Assembly: GCA_030606765.1 (NCBI GenBank)
Contig: JAUWFX010000118.1
Location: 1 to 5,644, forward strand
Direction of reading: 5' to 3'
DNA from: Dehalococcoidia bacterium
GTDB taxonomy: Bacteria; Chloroflexota; Dehalococcoidia; GIF9; AB-539-J10
DNA length: 5,644 nt
Shown piece after piece: positions 1 to 5,644 of this stretch (the stretch's first letter is position 1; the number at the start of each line of letters is the position of its first letter). The notes below the pieces were generated by a model. The model ran no database searches. It was not told the origin of the DNA and was given only the letters and a program-made list of their open reading frames with translations. A program made the translations under genes and the position numbers.

Positions 1-74
1 CCCTCTACGGCTACAAGCCGACTGAGGCGGGACTTAAGCATTATAAAGCCATGCTTAAAGAGAAGAAAATCTAG
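1..74 (+). CDS. C-terminal end of an unidentified protein (partial)
   Basis: An open frame runs in from the left edge and stops at TAG 72-74. The 23 visible residues begin LYGYKPTEAG and end with a lysine-rich tail (KEKKI). I do not recognise the family, and no catalytic motif is visible. It is taken as coding because it ends exactly at the next gene: the last G of its TAG is the first base of the GTG start of the hydrolase gene. Such a stop/start overlap is typical of translationally coupled genes in one operon. The start lies outside the window. Confidence 0.6.
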   Translation, partial: LYGYKPTEAGLKHYKAMLKEKKI

Positions 75-850
75 TGTACAAGCTCATCGATACTCATGCC
101 CATCTTGACGAACTGAAAAACCTCGATTTGATGCTCGAGGAAGCTAAAAAAGCAGGCGTTATTGCCATAGTAGCTGTGGGGTCGAACCACCAATCGAACA
201 TAAAAACATTGGAAATATCGCAAAAACATCGCCGTTTTGTCTATCCTGCTTTAGGCTTACATCCCTGGGAGCTAGCCAATCTTGGAACTTTTGAGATAGA
301 TGATAATTTGCGATTTATTGAGCAAAATATTGCTTCAGCGGTTGCTGTTGGTGAAATAGGTCTGGACTATGACAAAAGGGTGTTGAAGGCAGCGTCCAAG
401 GAATTGCAGAAAGAGGTTCTTGGTCGGCTTCTGAATATAGCCAGGAAATATGCTAAGCCAGCGATAATTCACAGTAGATATGCCTGGAAGGATGCACTAC
501 ACCTGATTCAGGATGTCGGCATAGATAAAGCCGTTTTTCACTGGTTCACTGGCTTTTCCAGTGTTCTTAGGGATATAATTGCTGGTGGCTATTTTGTTTC
601 TGCCACACCAGCTGCGGAGTATCATGAAGAGCATAGAAGGGCAGTCAAAGAAGCGCCTTTGCAGAGATTGCTTTTGGAGACAGATTGCCCAGTCACTTAT
701 GGAAGGGCAGCACGGTATGAGTCCCAGCCCGCTGATATTTTAAGAGACCTGGAGGCCGTGTCCCAACTTAAAGGAATTGCTGAAGCTACAATTGCTGAAC
801 AGACAACGAGAAATGCCATTAACTTTTTTTCTTTAGATATAGTATTTTAA
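74..850 (+). CDS. TatD-family metal-dependent hydrolase (putative DNase)
   Basis: This 258-residue protein has the full set of TatD-family amidohydrolase motifs and the usual family length of about 260. Residues 6-12 (DTHAHLD) supply metal ligands His8 and His10. GLHPW is at 61-65 and VGEIGLD at 92-98, with bridging Glu94. His133 lies in IIHS, His156 in FHWFTG, and Asp204 in LLLETDCP. TatD proteins are cytoplasmic TIM-barrel enzymes; characterised members are Mg-dependent 3'-5' exonucleases or DNases, while the substrate of many paralogues is unknown. The FHWFTG form differs from the commoner FHCFSG, so I do not assign the symbol tatD. The start is GTG at 74, which overlaps the upstream TAG and has only a weak purine-rich stretch (AAAGAGAAG) ahead of it, suggesting translational coupling. 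The thioredoxin gene starts 17 bases after its stop, so co-transcription is likely. Confidence 0.93.
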   Translation: MYKLIDTHAHLDELKNLDLMLEEAKKAGVIAIVAVGSNHQSNIKTLEISQKHRRFVYPALGLHPWELANLGTFEIDDNLRFIEQNIASAVAVGEIGLDYDKRVLKAASKELQKEVLGRLLNIARKYAKPAIIHSRYAWKDALHLIQDVGIDKAVFHWFTGFSSVLRDIIAGGYFVSATPAAEYHEEHRRAVKEAPLQRLLLETDCPVTYGRAARYESQPADILRDLEAVSQLKGIAEATIAEQTTRNAINFFSLDIVF

Positions 851-852
851 AT

Positions 853-860
853 AAGGAGGT
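853..860 (+). promoter_or_regulatory. Strong ribosome binding site of the thioredoxin gene
   Basis: AAGGAGGT is a full match to the anti-Shine-Dalgarno sequence and lies seven bases before the ATG at 868. It fixes the start of the thioredoxin gene and suggests efficient translation independent of the upstream gene. Confidence 0.85.
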
Positions 861-867
861 CAGTTCC

Positions 868-1194
868 ATGATAAAAGCAATAGTAGGTGAGGATAACTTT
901 CAAAATGTTGTTTTGCAATCGAAGTCGCCAGTTGTGGTAGATTTCTGGGCACAATGGTGTGCTCCTTGCCTGGCTGCCGCTCCTGTTCTGGAGGAATTAG
1001 AGAAAGAATATGATGGTAAAATAGACTTCGCTAAAGTAGATGTGGATTCGAATAGTCCTTTGGCTGTCAAGTATGGAATAACTGCCATTCCCACTATGCT
1101 CATATTTAAGGGCGGTCAGCCTGTTCAGCAAATTCTCGGTTACAAGCCTAAGAAGGAACTCAAAAAGGTATTAGATGAAGTTCTTGGGGAGTAA
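868..1194 (+). CDS. Thioredoxin with WCAPC active site
   Basis: At 108 residues this is a single-domain thioredoxin of standard length with no signal peptide, so it should act in the cytoplasm as a disulfide reductase fed by a thioredoxin reductase. The redox motif is W30-C31-A32-P33-C34. The buried Asp25 (VVVDFWA), the helix-kinking Pro39, the cis-proline Pro75 (AIPT) and the late glycines (FKGG at 80-83, Gly91) are all in place. Two departures from the classic WCGPCK are visible: alanine replaces the glycine between the cysteines, and leucine replaces the lysine after the second cysteine. Such changes can alter redox potential or partner choice, which is inference here. The gene follows the TatD-type hydrolase in the same direction and converges on the CvpA-like gene with a 24-base gap. 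A general housekeeping thioredoxin is most likely; a specialised thioredoxin-like reductant is the alternative. Confidence 0.95.
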   Translation: MIKAIVGEDNFQNVVLQSKSPVVVDFWAQWCAPCLAAAPVLEELEKEYDGKIDFAKVDVDSNSPLAVKYGITAIPTMLIFKGGQPVQQILGYKPKKELKKVLDEVLGE

Positions 1195-1218
1195 ATTATA
1201 CTCTAGCTCTTAATAAAT

Positions 1219-1716
1219 CTACCCTGATGGTGAAAAGAAGTCGCGGATGAAATCGAATTCCCCAGGCAGAAGTGCTAATAACAAGGGGAATCCTCCCATC
1301 AAGAATTTGGCTATTACCGATTGACTGATGACTGCCTCCGTGCCCGGGTAATACTTACCGACAATAGCGAGAACGGCAGCACATAACAGGCATCCTATGA
1401 AGACGCCAAAGACAAAGCCCCCAAGCTTGTCAAGCGAACCAAGCAGGATGATGTGAACCAGCTTGGCTACGAGGTTGCCGATCACACTAGCTACAACTAA
1501 AGTAGCTATTAGGATGATGGCGTAAGCAGCTATGTTGGCCCAAGTAGCACCGGAGGGAGAAAGCAATGCAGCAAGCCCGCCGTAATAACGCCCGGCTAAA
1601 ATTATGCCACCTATTAACCCGGCAATACCAAATGCTGTCTTGATAATTCCTTGCCGCAAACCCCAAATACCCGATAAAACTGCGACGACTATTATGACTA
1701 TGTCTAACCAATTCAT
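1219..1716 (-). CDS. CvpA-family integral membrane protein
   Basis: The 165-residue protein is very hydrophobic, with about four predicted membrane segments (roughly residues 4-19, 25-42, 61-88 and 101-120). Family-like features are the opening NWLDIVIIVV, the GLRQG turn at 19-23 between the first two segments, and LDKLGGFVFG at 95-104 before the last segment. Members are inner-membrane proteins first named for colicin V production in E. coli; their biochemical role is unresolved, and links to envelope stress tolerance have been reported. The start is ATG 1714-1716 with GGAG nine bases upstream (1726-1729). It is convergent with the thioredoxin gene and has its own likely promoter, so it is probably not a downstream cistron of the dehydrogenase gene. 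The assignment rests on topology and these motifs, and the length matches the family's usual 160-180. Confidence 0.85.
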   Translation of the reverse strand: MNWLDIVIIVVAVLSGIWGLRQGIIKTAFGIAGLIGGIILAGRYYGGLAALLSPSGATWANIAAYAIILIATLVVASVIGNLVAKLVHIILLGSLDKLGGFVFGVFIGCLLCAAVLAIVGKYYPGTEAVISQSVIAKFLMGGFPLLLALLPGEFDFIRDFFSPSG

Positions 1717-1742
1717 TGCTCAGCTCTCCAATCCTTTATTGT

Positions 1743-1770
1743 ATCATAATATAACCACTTGTTTGCTCAA
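1743..1770 (-). promoter_or_regulatory. Candidate sigma-70 promoter of the CvpA-family gene
   Basis: Read on the minus strand, TTGAGC (1765-1770) is followed after 16 bases by TATGAT (1743-1748), matching the consensus at 4 of 6 and 5 of 6 positions. Transcription would start near 1736, giving a leader of about 20 bases that contains the GGAG ribosome binding site before the ATG at 1716. Its position fits well, but the call is by eye only. Confidence 0.55.
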
Positions 1771-1834
1771 TATCCTTTCATTCTAATTCTGCTTATGCCC
1801 TAAAGCTTCATCAGATAAGTAAGACAGGTCTCCG

Positions 1835-1880
1835 ATAACTGCTGACTAAAGGCTGATATTTAAACCAGTTATTCAGTTAT
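1835..1880. repeat. Inverted and tandem heptamer repeat, function unknown
   Basis: ATAACTG at 1835-1841 is inverted as CAGTTAT at 1866-1872, and CAGTTAT is repeated directly at 1874-1880. The 7-base arms are 24 bases apart. The array lies just downstream of the dehydrogenase gene's stop (minus strand) and about 65 bases upstream of the CvpA-family promoter. It is too weak and has no T-run, so it is not a convincing Rho-independent terminator. A protein-binding array or chance repetition are both possible. Confidence 0.3.
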
Positions 1881-1911
1881 TGCGTGCCCCCTTATATTAT
1901 GGTCGTTAGCT

Positions 1912-4572
1912 CTAATAAGCCTGGCTGTAAATTTGCAGAACTTCGTTTGGGTCGCTGACAGGGCGCCCGTTGAAAAGGACAGCCGTATCGGCAAGTGCAT
2001 GAAATGCGCATATTGCCAGGTTCTCTTCCGGAACGCCCACGTCGCGCAGCCTTATGGGATGGCCCACCTTTTTCATCAAATCCTCCACCGCATCCGCTGC
2101 TGCTAGGGAGGCATCGTGCTCTGTCATGCCGACGGTGTCAACTCCCAGAGCCTGTGCTACCTGAACCAGCTTGTCGGCTGCATGATCCACGTTATACCGC
2201 ATTACCTTGGGAAGCAATATGCCGCAGGCTGCTCCATGTGAGATATGGTGTATTACCCCTATTGTATGCGCCATGGCGTGTGCTAGACCGACCTGAGCGA
2301 TTGTGAATGCCCAACCTGCCATAGTAGCCGCTAGCTGCATGTTGAGCCGTGCCTTTTCGTTCTTACCGTCGGCTACGACCAGCGGCAGATTTTCGTTGAT
2401 CAGGCGTATAGCCTGCAATGCCATACCGTCACATATCTTGTTCGCCATAGTGCTTGTCATAGCCTCGATGGCATGTGTCATGGCATCCATGGCGGTATTG
2501 ACTGTTAGATCCTTGGGCATAGATATGGTGAAACGTGGGTCCAGAATAGCAACATTCGGCATAATTCGTGTGTCTACTATGTAGAGTTTGCGTGCGGCAC
2601 CCTTGCTGGTGAGTACAGCTATATTTGTTACCTCGCTACCTGTTCCTGCTGTTGTCGGAATGGCAATGTGTGGAGTTTGCGGTTCGGTAAGTATCAGAAA
2701 GTTCAGATGGTCATTTGCCTTGCCACCACTCTTTAGGATTACACAGACCCCTTTTGCAGTATCGATAACGCTACCGCCGCCAACGCTGACTATGCAATCT
2801 GCCTTCTGTTCGCGGGCTACGGCAGTGGCAGCATCTACCGTTTCCAGGTCGGGCTCCGACGTAATATTGCCATAGATGCCCACACAGAAATCCGCAAGAG
2901 CATCCTTCACCAACTGGGCAAGCCCTGCTTCGTTGACTCCTGAGTCGGTAAGAATCAGAGCCCTGCGACAGCCACAGTCGACAACAGCCTTGCTGATTGA
3001 AGCCAGTGCCCCGTGGCCGGCTACTACGTTAGTGGGGCAATTGTATCCAAAACTATCTACTTTCTTATAGTCCGATAGAATCTGGAAGTGCATGTTACTC
3101 TTTGCATCGGCCATAGAGTTGACATGTATTCGCTTGACCTGGGTATATGCATGCAGGCTTTCCAGGCCGAATTCTCGGCCCATTCCAGACTGCTTGTAAC
3201 CGCCAAACGGGCAGAAATCCGAAAATATATGGTAGTTGTTTATCCACATCGTGCCCGTGCGGACGCCACGGGCTACACACTCGGCCCTGGCCGTATTTGA
3301 AGAAAATATCCCACCTGCCAGCCCATAAATGGAGTCATTGGCGATGGCCACTGCTTCTTCATCACTGTCAAATTTTATGACGCAAGCAACCGGGCCGAAT
3401 ATCTCCTCCTGTGCGATACGCATTTTGTTATTAACGTTGGCGAAGATAGTGGGGGCATAGTAATATCCTCCTTTGATCCCGGGCACTTCTACTCTTTTGC
3501 CGCCGGTGACGAGCTCCGCACCCTCTTCTTGCCCTAAGTTTACATAACTTTCAACCTTAGCCAGTTGCTGCTTGCTGACAAGAGGCCCCATATGAGAGGT
3601 AGGGTCCATCTGGTATCCGATACGGAGAGACTCCACCCTCTTTTTCAACTTGTCGAGAAACTCATCATAAATCTTTGAGGCTACTAATATACGTGCGCCC
3701 GCCGAGCATACCTGTCCCTGGTTGAAGAAGGTGCCGTAGCAGGCGCCTTCTACGGCCAGGTCCATATCTGCGTCGTCAAGTATGATATTGGCTGACTTGC
3801 CGCCGAGTTCGAGTGTCATCTTTTTCACCGTATCGGATGCCATTCTCATGATTTCACGTCCAGTTTCCGTGCTGCCGGTAAAGGCTATCTTATCCACATC
3901 CGGATGCGTGCATAGAACTTCGCCCAGCTCTGGCCCTGGTCCGGCTATGACATTTATCACCCCATCAGGAATGCCTGCCGCTTTGGCGGCTTCAGCAAGT
4001 ATGAGTGCGCTCAACGGGGTTACCGAAGACGGTTTCACAACAATCGTGTTCCCGGTTATCAGGGCTGGTACGATCTTCCAGAGGGCTATGTACATTGGGA
4101 AGTTCCAGGGGACAATTCCCACGCATACCCCCACCGGTTCTCTGCGGACATATTCACGGGCCGGAGCAAACGCATTCCCAGATACCGGCATGTCTTCTTC
4201 CCAGGGAAATCTTGTTGCCGCTGCCAAGCTCAAATTGCGTACAAGAGTTATACTGATTAAGGGCATGAGCTTAGCCAGAGATAGGACCTGGCCGGCGTTC
4301 ATGGATTCAATTGTAGCCAGGCGCAGCCCCTGTTGTGCTATCTGGTCTGCGAGATTCTGCATTTTTGCCAGTCGCGCGGTTGGAGTAAGACCACTCCAGA
4401 TTCCACTGTCGAAAGCCTTACGAGCCGCTGCTATAGCTGCCTCTACGTCGGCTTTGCCTGCTTGCGCTACCGTGGCTATGGGTGATTCAGTACCGGGGTC
4501 GATTGTTTGAAAGGTCTTTCCATCCGCGGCGTCGACAAATTCGCCATTGATAAAGAGTTTGTAGTGTTCCAC
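1912..4572 (-). CDS. Fused aldehyde dehydrogenase / iron-containing alcohol dehydrogenase
   Basis: This 886-residue cytoplasmic protein joins two full-length enzymes. Residues 1 to ~485 are a hydrolytic NAD(P)+ aldehyde dehydrogenase: PWNF 155-158 (Asn157), VVKPSS with Lys180, GSTETG 233-238, general base Glu255 in LELGG, nucleophile Cys289 in GQVCSAG, EEIFGPV 389-395 and PFGGYKQSG 455-463. Residues ~494-886 are a type III iron alcohol dehydrogenase: Asp543 after the first strand, GGGSVIDTAK 598-607, TTAGTGSEVT 640-649, and metal ligands Asp696, His700, His765 and His779. The predicted activity is alcohol to aldehyde to acid with two NAD(P)H formed. AdhE has the same order but a CoA-acylating first domain lacking the Glu of LELGG, so this is not AdhE. 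B. subtilis GbsA and GbsB are a separate-gene parallel. The start is GTG 4570-4572, with AAGGAGGT five bases upstream. The gene seems monocistronic and is richer in G+C than the left-hand genes. Substrate unknown. Confidence 0.93.
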   Translation of the reverse strand: MEHYKLFINGEFVDAADGKTFQTIDPGTESPIATVAQAGKADVEAAIAAARKAFDSGIWSGLTPTARLAKMQNLADQIAQQGLRLATIESMNAGQVLSLAKLMPLISITLVRNLSLAAATRFPWEEDMPVSGNAFAPAREYVRREPVGVCVGIVPWNFPMYIALWKIVPALITGNTIVVKPSSVTPLSALILAEAAKAAGIPDGVINVIAGPGPELGEVLCTHPDVDKIAFTGSTETGREIMRMASDTVKKMTLELGGKSANIILDDADMDLAVEGACYGTFFNQGQVCSAGARILVASKIYDEFLDKLKKRVESLRIGYQMDPTSHMGPLVSKQQLAKVESYVNLGQEEGAELVTGGKRVEVPGIKGGYYYAPTIFANVNNKMRIAQEEIFGPVACVIKFDSDEEAVAIANDSIYGLAGGIFSSNTARAECVARGVRTGTMWINNYHIFSDFCPFGGYKQSGMGREFGLESLHAYTQVKRIHVNSMADAKSNMHFQILSDYKKVDSFGYNCPTNVVAGHGALASISKAVVDCGCRRALILTDSGVNEAGLAQLVKDALADFCVGIYGNITSEPDLETVDAATAVAREQKADCIVSVGGGSVIDTAKGVCVILKSGGKANDHLNFLILTEPQTPHIAIPTTAGTGSEVTNIAVLTSKGAARKLYIVDTRIMPNVAILDPRFTISMPKDLTVNTAMDAMTHAIEAMTSTMANKICDGMALQAIRLINENLPLVVADGKNEKARLNMQLAATMAGWAFTIAQVGLAHAMAHTIGVIHHISHGAACGILLPKVMRYNVDHAADKLVQVAQALGVDTVGMTEHDASLAAADAVEDLMKKVGHPIRLRDVGVPEENLAICAFHALADTAVLFNGRPVSDPNEVLQIYSQAY

Positions 4573-4577
4573 TTGAC

Positions 4578-4585
4578 ACCTCCTT
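4578..4585 (-). promoter_or_regulatory. Strong ribosome binding site fixing a GTG start
   Basis: On the minus strand AAGGAGGT (the complement of ACCTCCTT) sits five bases before the GTG at 4572-4570. No in-frame ATG is as well placed, so this decides the GTG as the start of the fused dehydrogenase. Confidence 0.85.
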
Positions 4586-4633
4586 TTAATGTGTTTCCAA
4601 ACGCCGGCACACTATCACGTAATACTACCATAA

Positions 4634-4658
4634 AACGGACTGTATAGGTTCAGCCGTT
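4634..4658. promoter_or_regulatory. Inverted repeat, candidate operator
   Basis: AACGGACTG (4634-4642) and CAGCCGTT (4651-4658) are complementary apart from one extra A at 4639, with an 8-base centre (TATAGGTT). The dyad covers the spacer and -10 box of the weak candidate promoter, where a repressor would act. It lacks a T-run and lies upstream of the gene, so it is not a terminator for it. Confidence 0.4.
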
Positions 4659-4667
4659 CTCGGACAA
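4639..4667 (-). promoter_or_regulatory. Weak candidate promoter of the fused dehydrogenase gene
   Basis: Minus-strand TTGTCC (4662-4667) and TACAGT (4639-4644) are spaced by 17 bases, each matching the sigma-70 consensus at 4 of 6 positions. It would start transcription near 4632, about 60 bases before the GTG. The match is poor enough that an activator, another sigma factor or a promoter further upstream is equally possible. I found no -24/-12 (sigma-54) pattern. Confidence 0.3.
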
Positions 4668-4951
4668 ATCGATGGTGATAAAATGATAGAACCCTCCTCA
4701 GCACTCAAGCGTCTGTCTTGATTTCCATCCATGTCATTACCCCACTTGGTTTGGTTTTGTTATATCTTCCCCTGGGAGGAGTTGTCGCATTTTTCCCTGA
4801 AGCTAGCTGTCCGACTTCCATTGAAGCACAACATCTCTTTATGAGGCATTGCCTTCCGTTCTTTCATATTTGTCTCTCAAGTATGATTTTGTACAGCGCT
4901 TTGTATAACTTCTAATATGTAAACTATTCTCGCATGCTCTTGTTATACCAG

Positions 4952-5644
4952 TTACGCTTCGCCACATTCAAGCCTGTAGTCGCAGTAAGAGCACATCCAT
5001 GAGGGGCATTTGGGAAGCTGCAGTGGTGATGTCGCCTTTTCCAAAAGCTCAAGCCGACGTAATGCTTCAGCTTTAACAGCATTCAAATTCCTGAAGTTTA
5101 CATCATAGACCATCAGTTTGGCATCCTCTTTAGGAACTTTAACATAATAGAGCAGCAGCCTGCCTTTTGTGTTCTCTGTCAAGGCACAGTCAAATCCCAG
5201 GCGGAGGAAGTAATGGGGGAATGCTCTGGGCAAACGTTCTCTTTCCACCAGTGAAGAAAATTTTGGGTCGCGCAGGATGGTGGGCAAGTTCTGCCAGATT
5301 TGGACCAGGTCGGCTAGTGGCGCATGCTTCACGGGAATCCTCTGCGCTTCGCCTGGGGCACCGTAGCGTAATGAATCGCGGAGTGCATCGAGAAAGCCAC
5401 GCTCATCCATGGAACGAAGATACTCTCCCTTCTCTTCCCGGACTCCTTCACTCAACTTAAGGCGTTCAAAATATGCTTTGCGGGGGAAGACAATATCGTT
5501 GATGCCAAACAGTTGGGGTGGTTGAGACCCAGCCATCTTGTTGAGGAGTTGCTCACAGGTCGTGCTATCGGCATAAATTTCCCCGGCTAATTCAGCTATC
5601 TCATACGATGCTGGCACCGATGTGGTTGCGCAGTCGCATACCTG
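4952..5644 (-). CDS. Cas4/RecB-like protein with C-terminal cysteine cluster (partial)
   Basis: The frame is open from the right edge to TAA at 4952-4954. An in-frame GTG at 5617 would give 221 residues, but it has no Shine-Dalgarno, and nine codons upstream (QVCDCATTS) are also open, so the gene probably starts outside the window. Numbering from that GTG, residues 39-50 (INDIVFPRKAYF) resemble the CPRK-x-YF opening of Cas4-type PD-(D/E)XK nucleases, and C204, C209, C212 and C218 form a closing cluster of the kind that holds a 4Fe-4S centre in Cas4 and AddB. The layout between (HYFLRLGF at 135-142, LLLYYVKV at 154-161, then an amphipathic helix) also fits. However, the first cysteine is Phe44, I cannot find a clear E-x-K (VERER at 124-128 is the nearest), and the usual Q-x3-Y is absent. 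It may be divergent or inactive. Functions could include DNA-end processing; no CRISPR array or other cas gene is seen nearby. Confidence 0.55.
   Translation of the reverse strand, partial: QVCDCATTSVPASYEIAELAGEIYADSTTCEQLLNKMAGSQPPQLFGINDIVFPRKAYFERLKLSEGVREEKGEYLRSMDERGFLDALRDSLRYGAPGEAQRIPVKHAPLADLVQIWQNLPTILRDPKFSSLVERERLPRAFPHYFLRLGFDCALTENTKGRLLLYYVKVPKEDAKLMVYDVNFRNLNAVKAEALRRLELLEKATSPLQLPKCPSWMCSYCDYRLECGEA

Larger units (their letters stand above)
4573..4951. other. 379-base intergenic region without a supported gene
   Basis: This stretch separates the fused dehydrogenase from the Cas4/RecB-like gene; both are on the minus strand. Its right-hand part is AT-rich. I see no convincing gene, RNA or terminator. 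Minus-strand reading frames of 29 codons exist at 4615-4704 (GTG start, no Shine-Dalgarno) and near 4765-4850 (ATG start, GGAAGG only two bases upstream), and a plus-strand TTG-started frame lies at 4718-4915. None has codon or motif support. The left part holds the promoter and dyad candidates of the dehydrogenase gene. Confidence 0.6.

Noticed and set aside
1195..1218. A bidirectional terminator between the converging thioredoxin and CvpA-family genes
   Set aside because: The 24-base gap has no inverted repeat or T-run that would support one.
1995..3380. A series of plus-strand frames of 64-103 codons (and a minus-strand 61-codon frame) over the alcohol dehydrogenase half and junction
   Set aside because: All overlap the fused dehydrogenase in other frames, have low-complexity or unfamiliar translations, and have no supported start.
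3782..4510. A 242-codon plus-strand frame opposite the aldehyde dehydrogenase half
   Set aside because: It lies wholly antisense to a gene with intact catalytic motifs, has no recognisable domain, and is a by-product of the G+C-rich codon pattern of the real gene.
1912..4572. Annotation as AdhE (CoA-dependent acetaldehyde/alcohol dehydrogenase)
   Set aside because: The LELGG glutamate and GQVCSAG context are those of hydrolytic aldehyde dehydrogenases, and the acylating-type motifs of AdhE are absent.
4718..4915. A 65-codon hydrophobic plus-strand frame in the intergenic region
   Set aside because: It starts at TTG with no ribosome binding site, and its hydrophobic look follows from T-rich sequence. 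No homology is recognised.
5167..5460. A 97-codon plus-strand frame opposite the Cas4/RecB-like gene
   Set aside because: It is antisense to the better supported minus-strand frame, which carries the cysteine cluster and continues to the window edge.
4952..5644. Calling a CRISPR-Cas locus from the Cas4-like protein
   Set aside because: No direct-repeat/spacer array and no other cas gene is present, and the Cas4 resemblance is partial.

Overview
The window reads as ordinary bacterial chromosome: compact genes with AAGGAGG-type ribosome binding sites, GTG starts alongside ATG, and no mobile-element, tRNA, rRNA or CRISPR signal. The gene content (TatD-type hydrolase, thioredoxin, CvpA-type membrane protein, iron-dependent alcohol dehydrogenase, Cas4/RecB-like protein) would suit an anaerobic or facultative bacterium. 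Chloroflexota or Firmicutes are possible, but nothing here fixes the taxon.

Layout. On the plus strand, the tail of an unidentified gene (to 74) shares one base with a TatD-family metal-dependent hydrolase (74-850), and a small thioredoxin follows (868-1194). These three look like one transcription unit. Converging on it is a minus-strand CvpA-family membrane protein (1219-1716) with its own likely promoter at 1743-1770. After a 195-base gap comes the main feature, a minus-strand 886-residue gene (1912-4572). A gene-poor 379-base stretch (4573-4951) follows. Last is a minus-strand protein with a Cas4/RecB-like cysteine cluster (4952 to the window end) that appears to be cut by the right edge.

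The 886-residue protein is the point of interest. Its first ~485 residues are a complete aldehyde dehydrogenase of the hydrolytic NAD(P)+ type, with Asn157, Lys180, Glu255 and Cys289 all present. Residues ~494-886 are a complete iron-containing (type III) alcohol dehydrogenase with metal ligands Asp696, His700, His765 and His779. The domain order is that of AdhE, but AdhE carries a CoA-acylating aldehyde dehydrogenase. This protein should therefore not make or use acyl-CoA. The natural prediction is an NAD-linked two-step oxidase, alcohol to aldehyde to carboxylate, in one chain. The closest functional precedent I know is a pair of separate genes, Bacillus subtilis gbsA-gbsB (choline to glycine betaine), in the same order. 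The substrate here is unknown.

The aldehyde/alcohol dehydrogenase gene appears to be transcribed alone. A perfect Shine-Dalgarno sequence precedes its GTG start, and an inverted repeat at 4634-4658 overlaps a weak candidate promoter, which would allow repressor control. No Rho-independent terminator could be identified by eye anywhere in the window.
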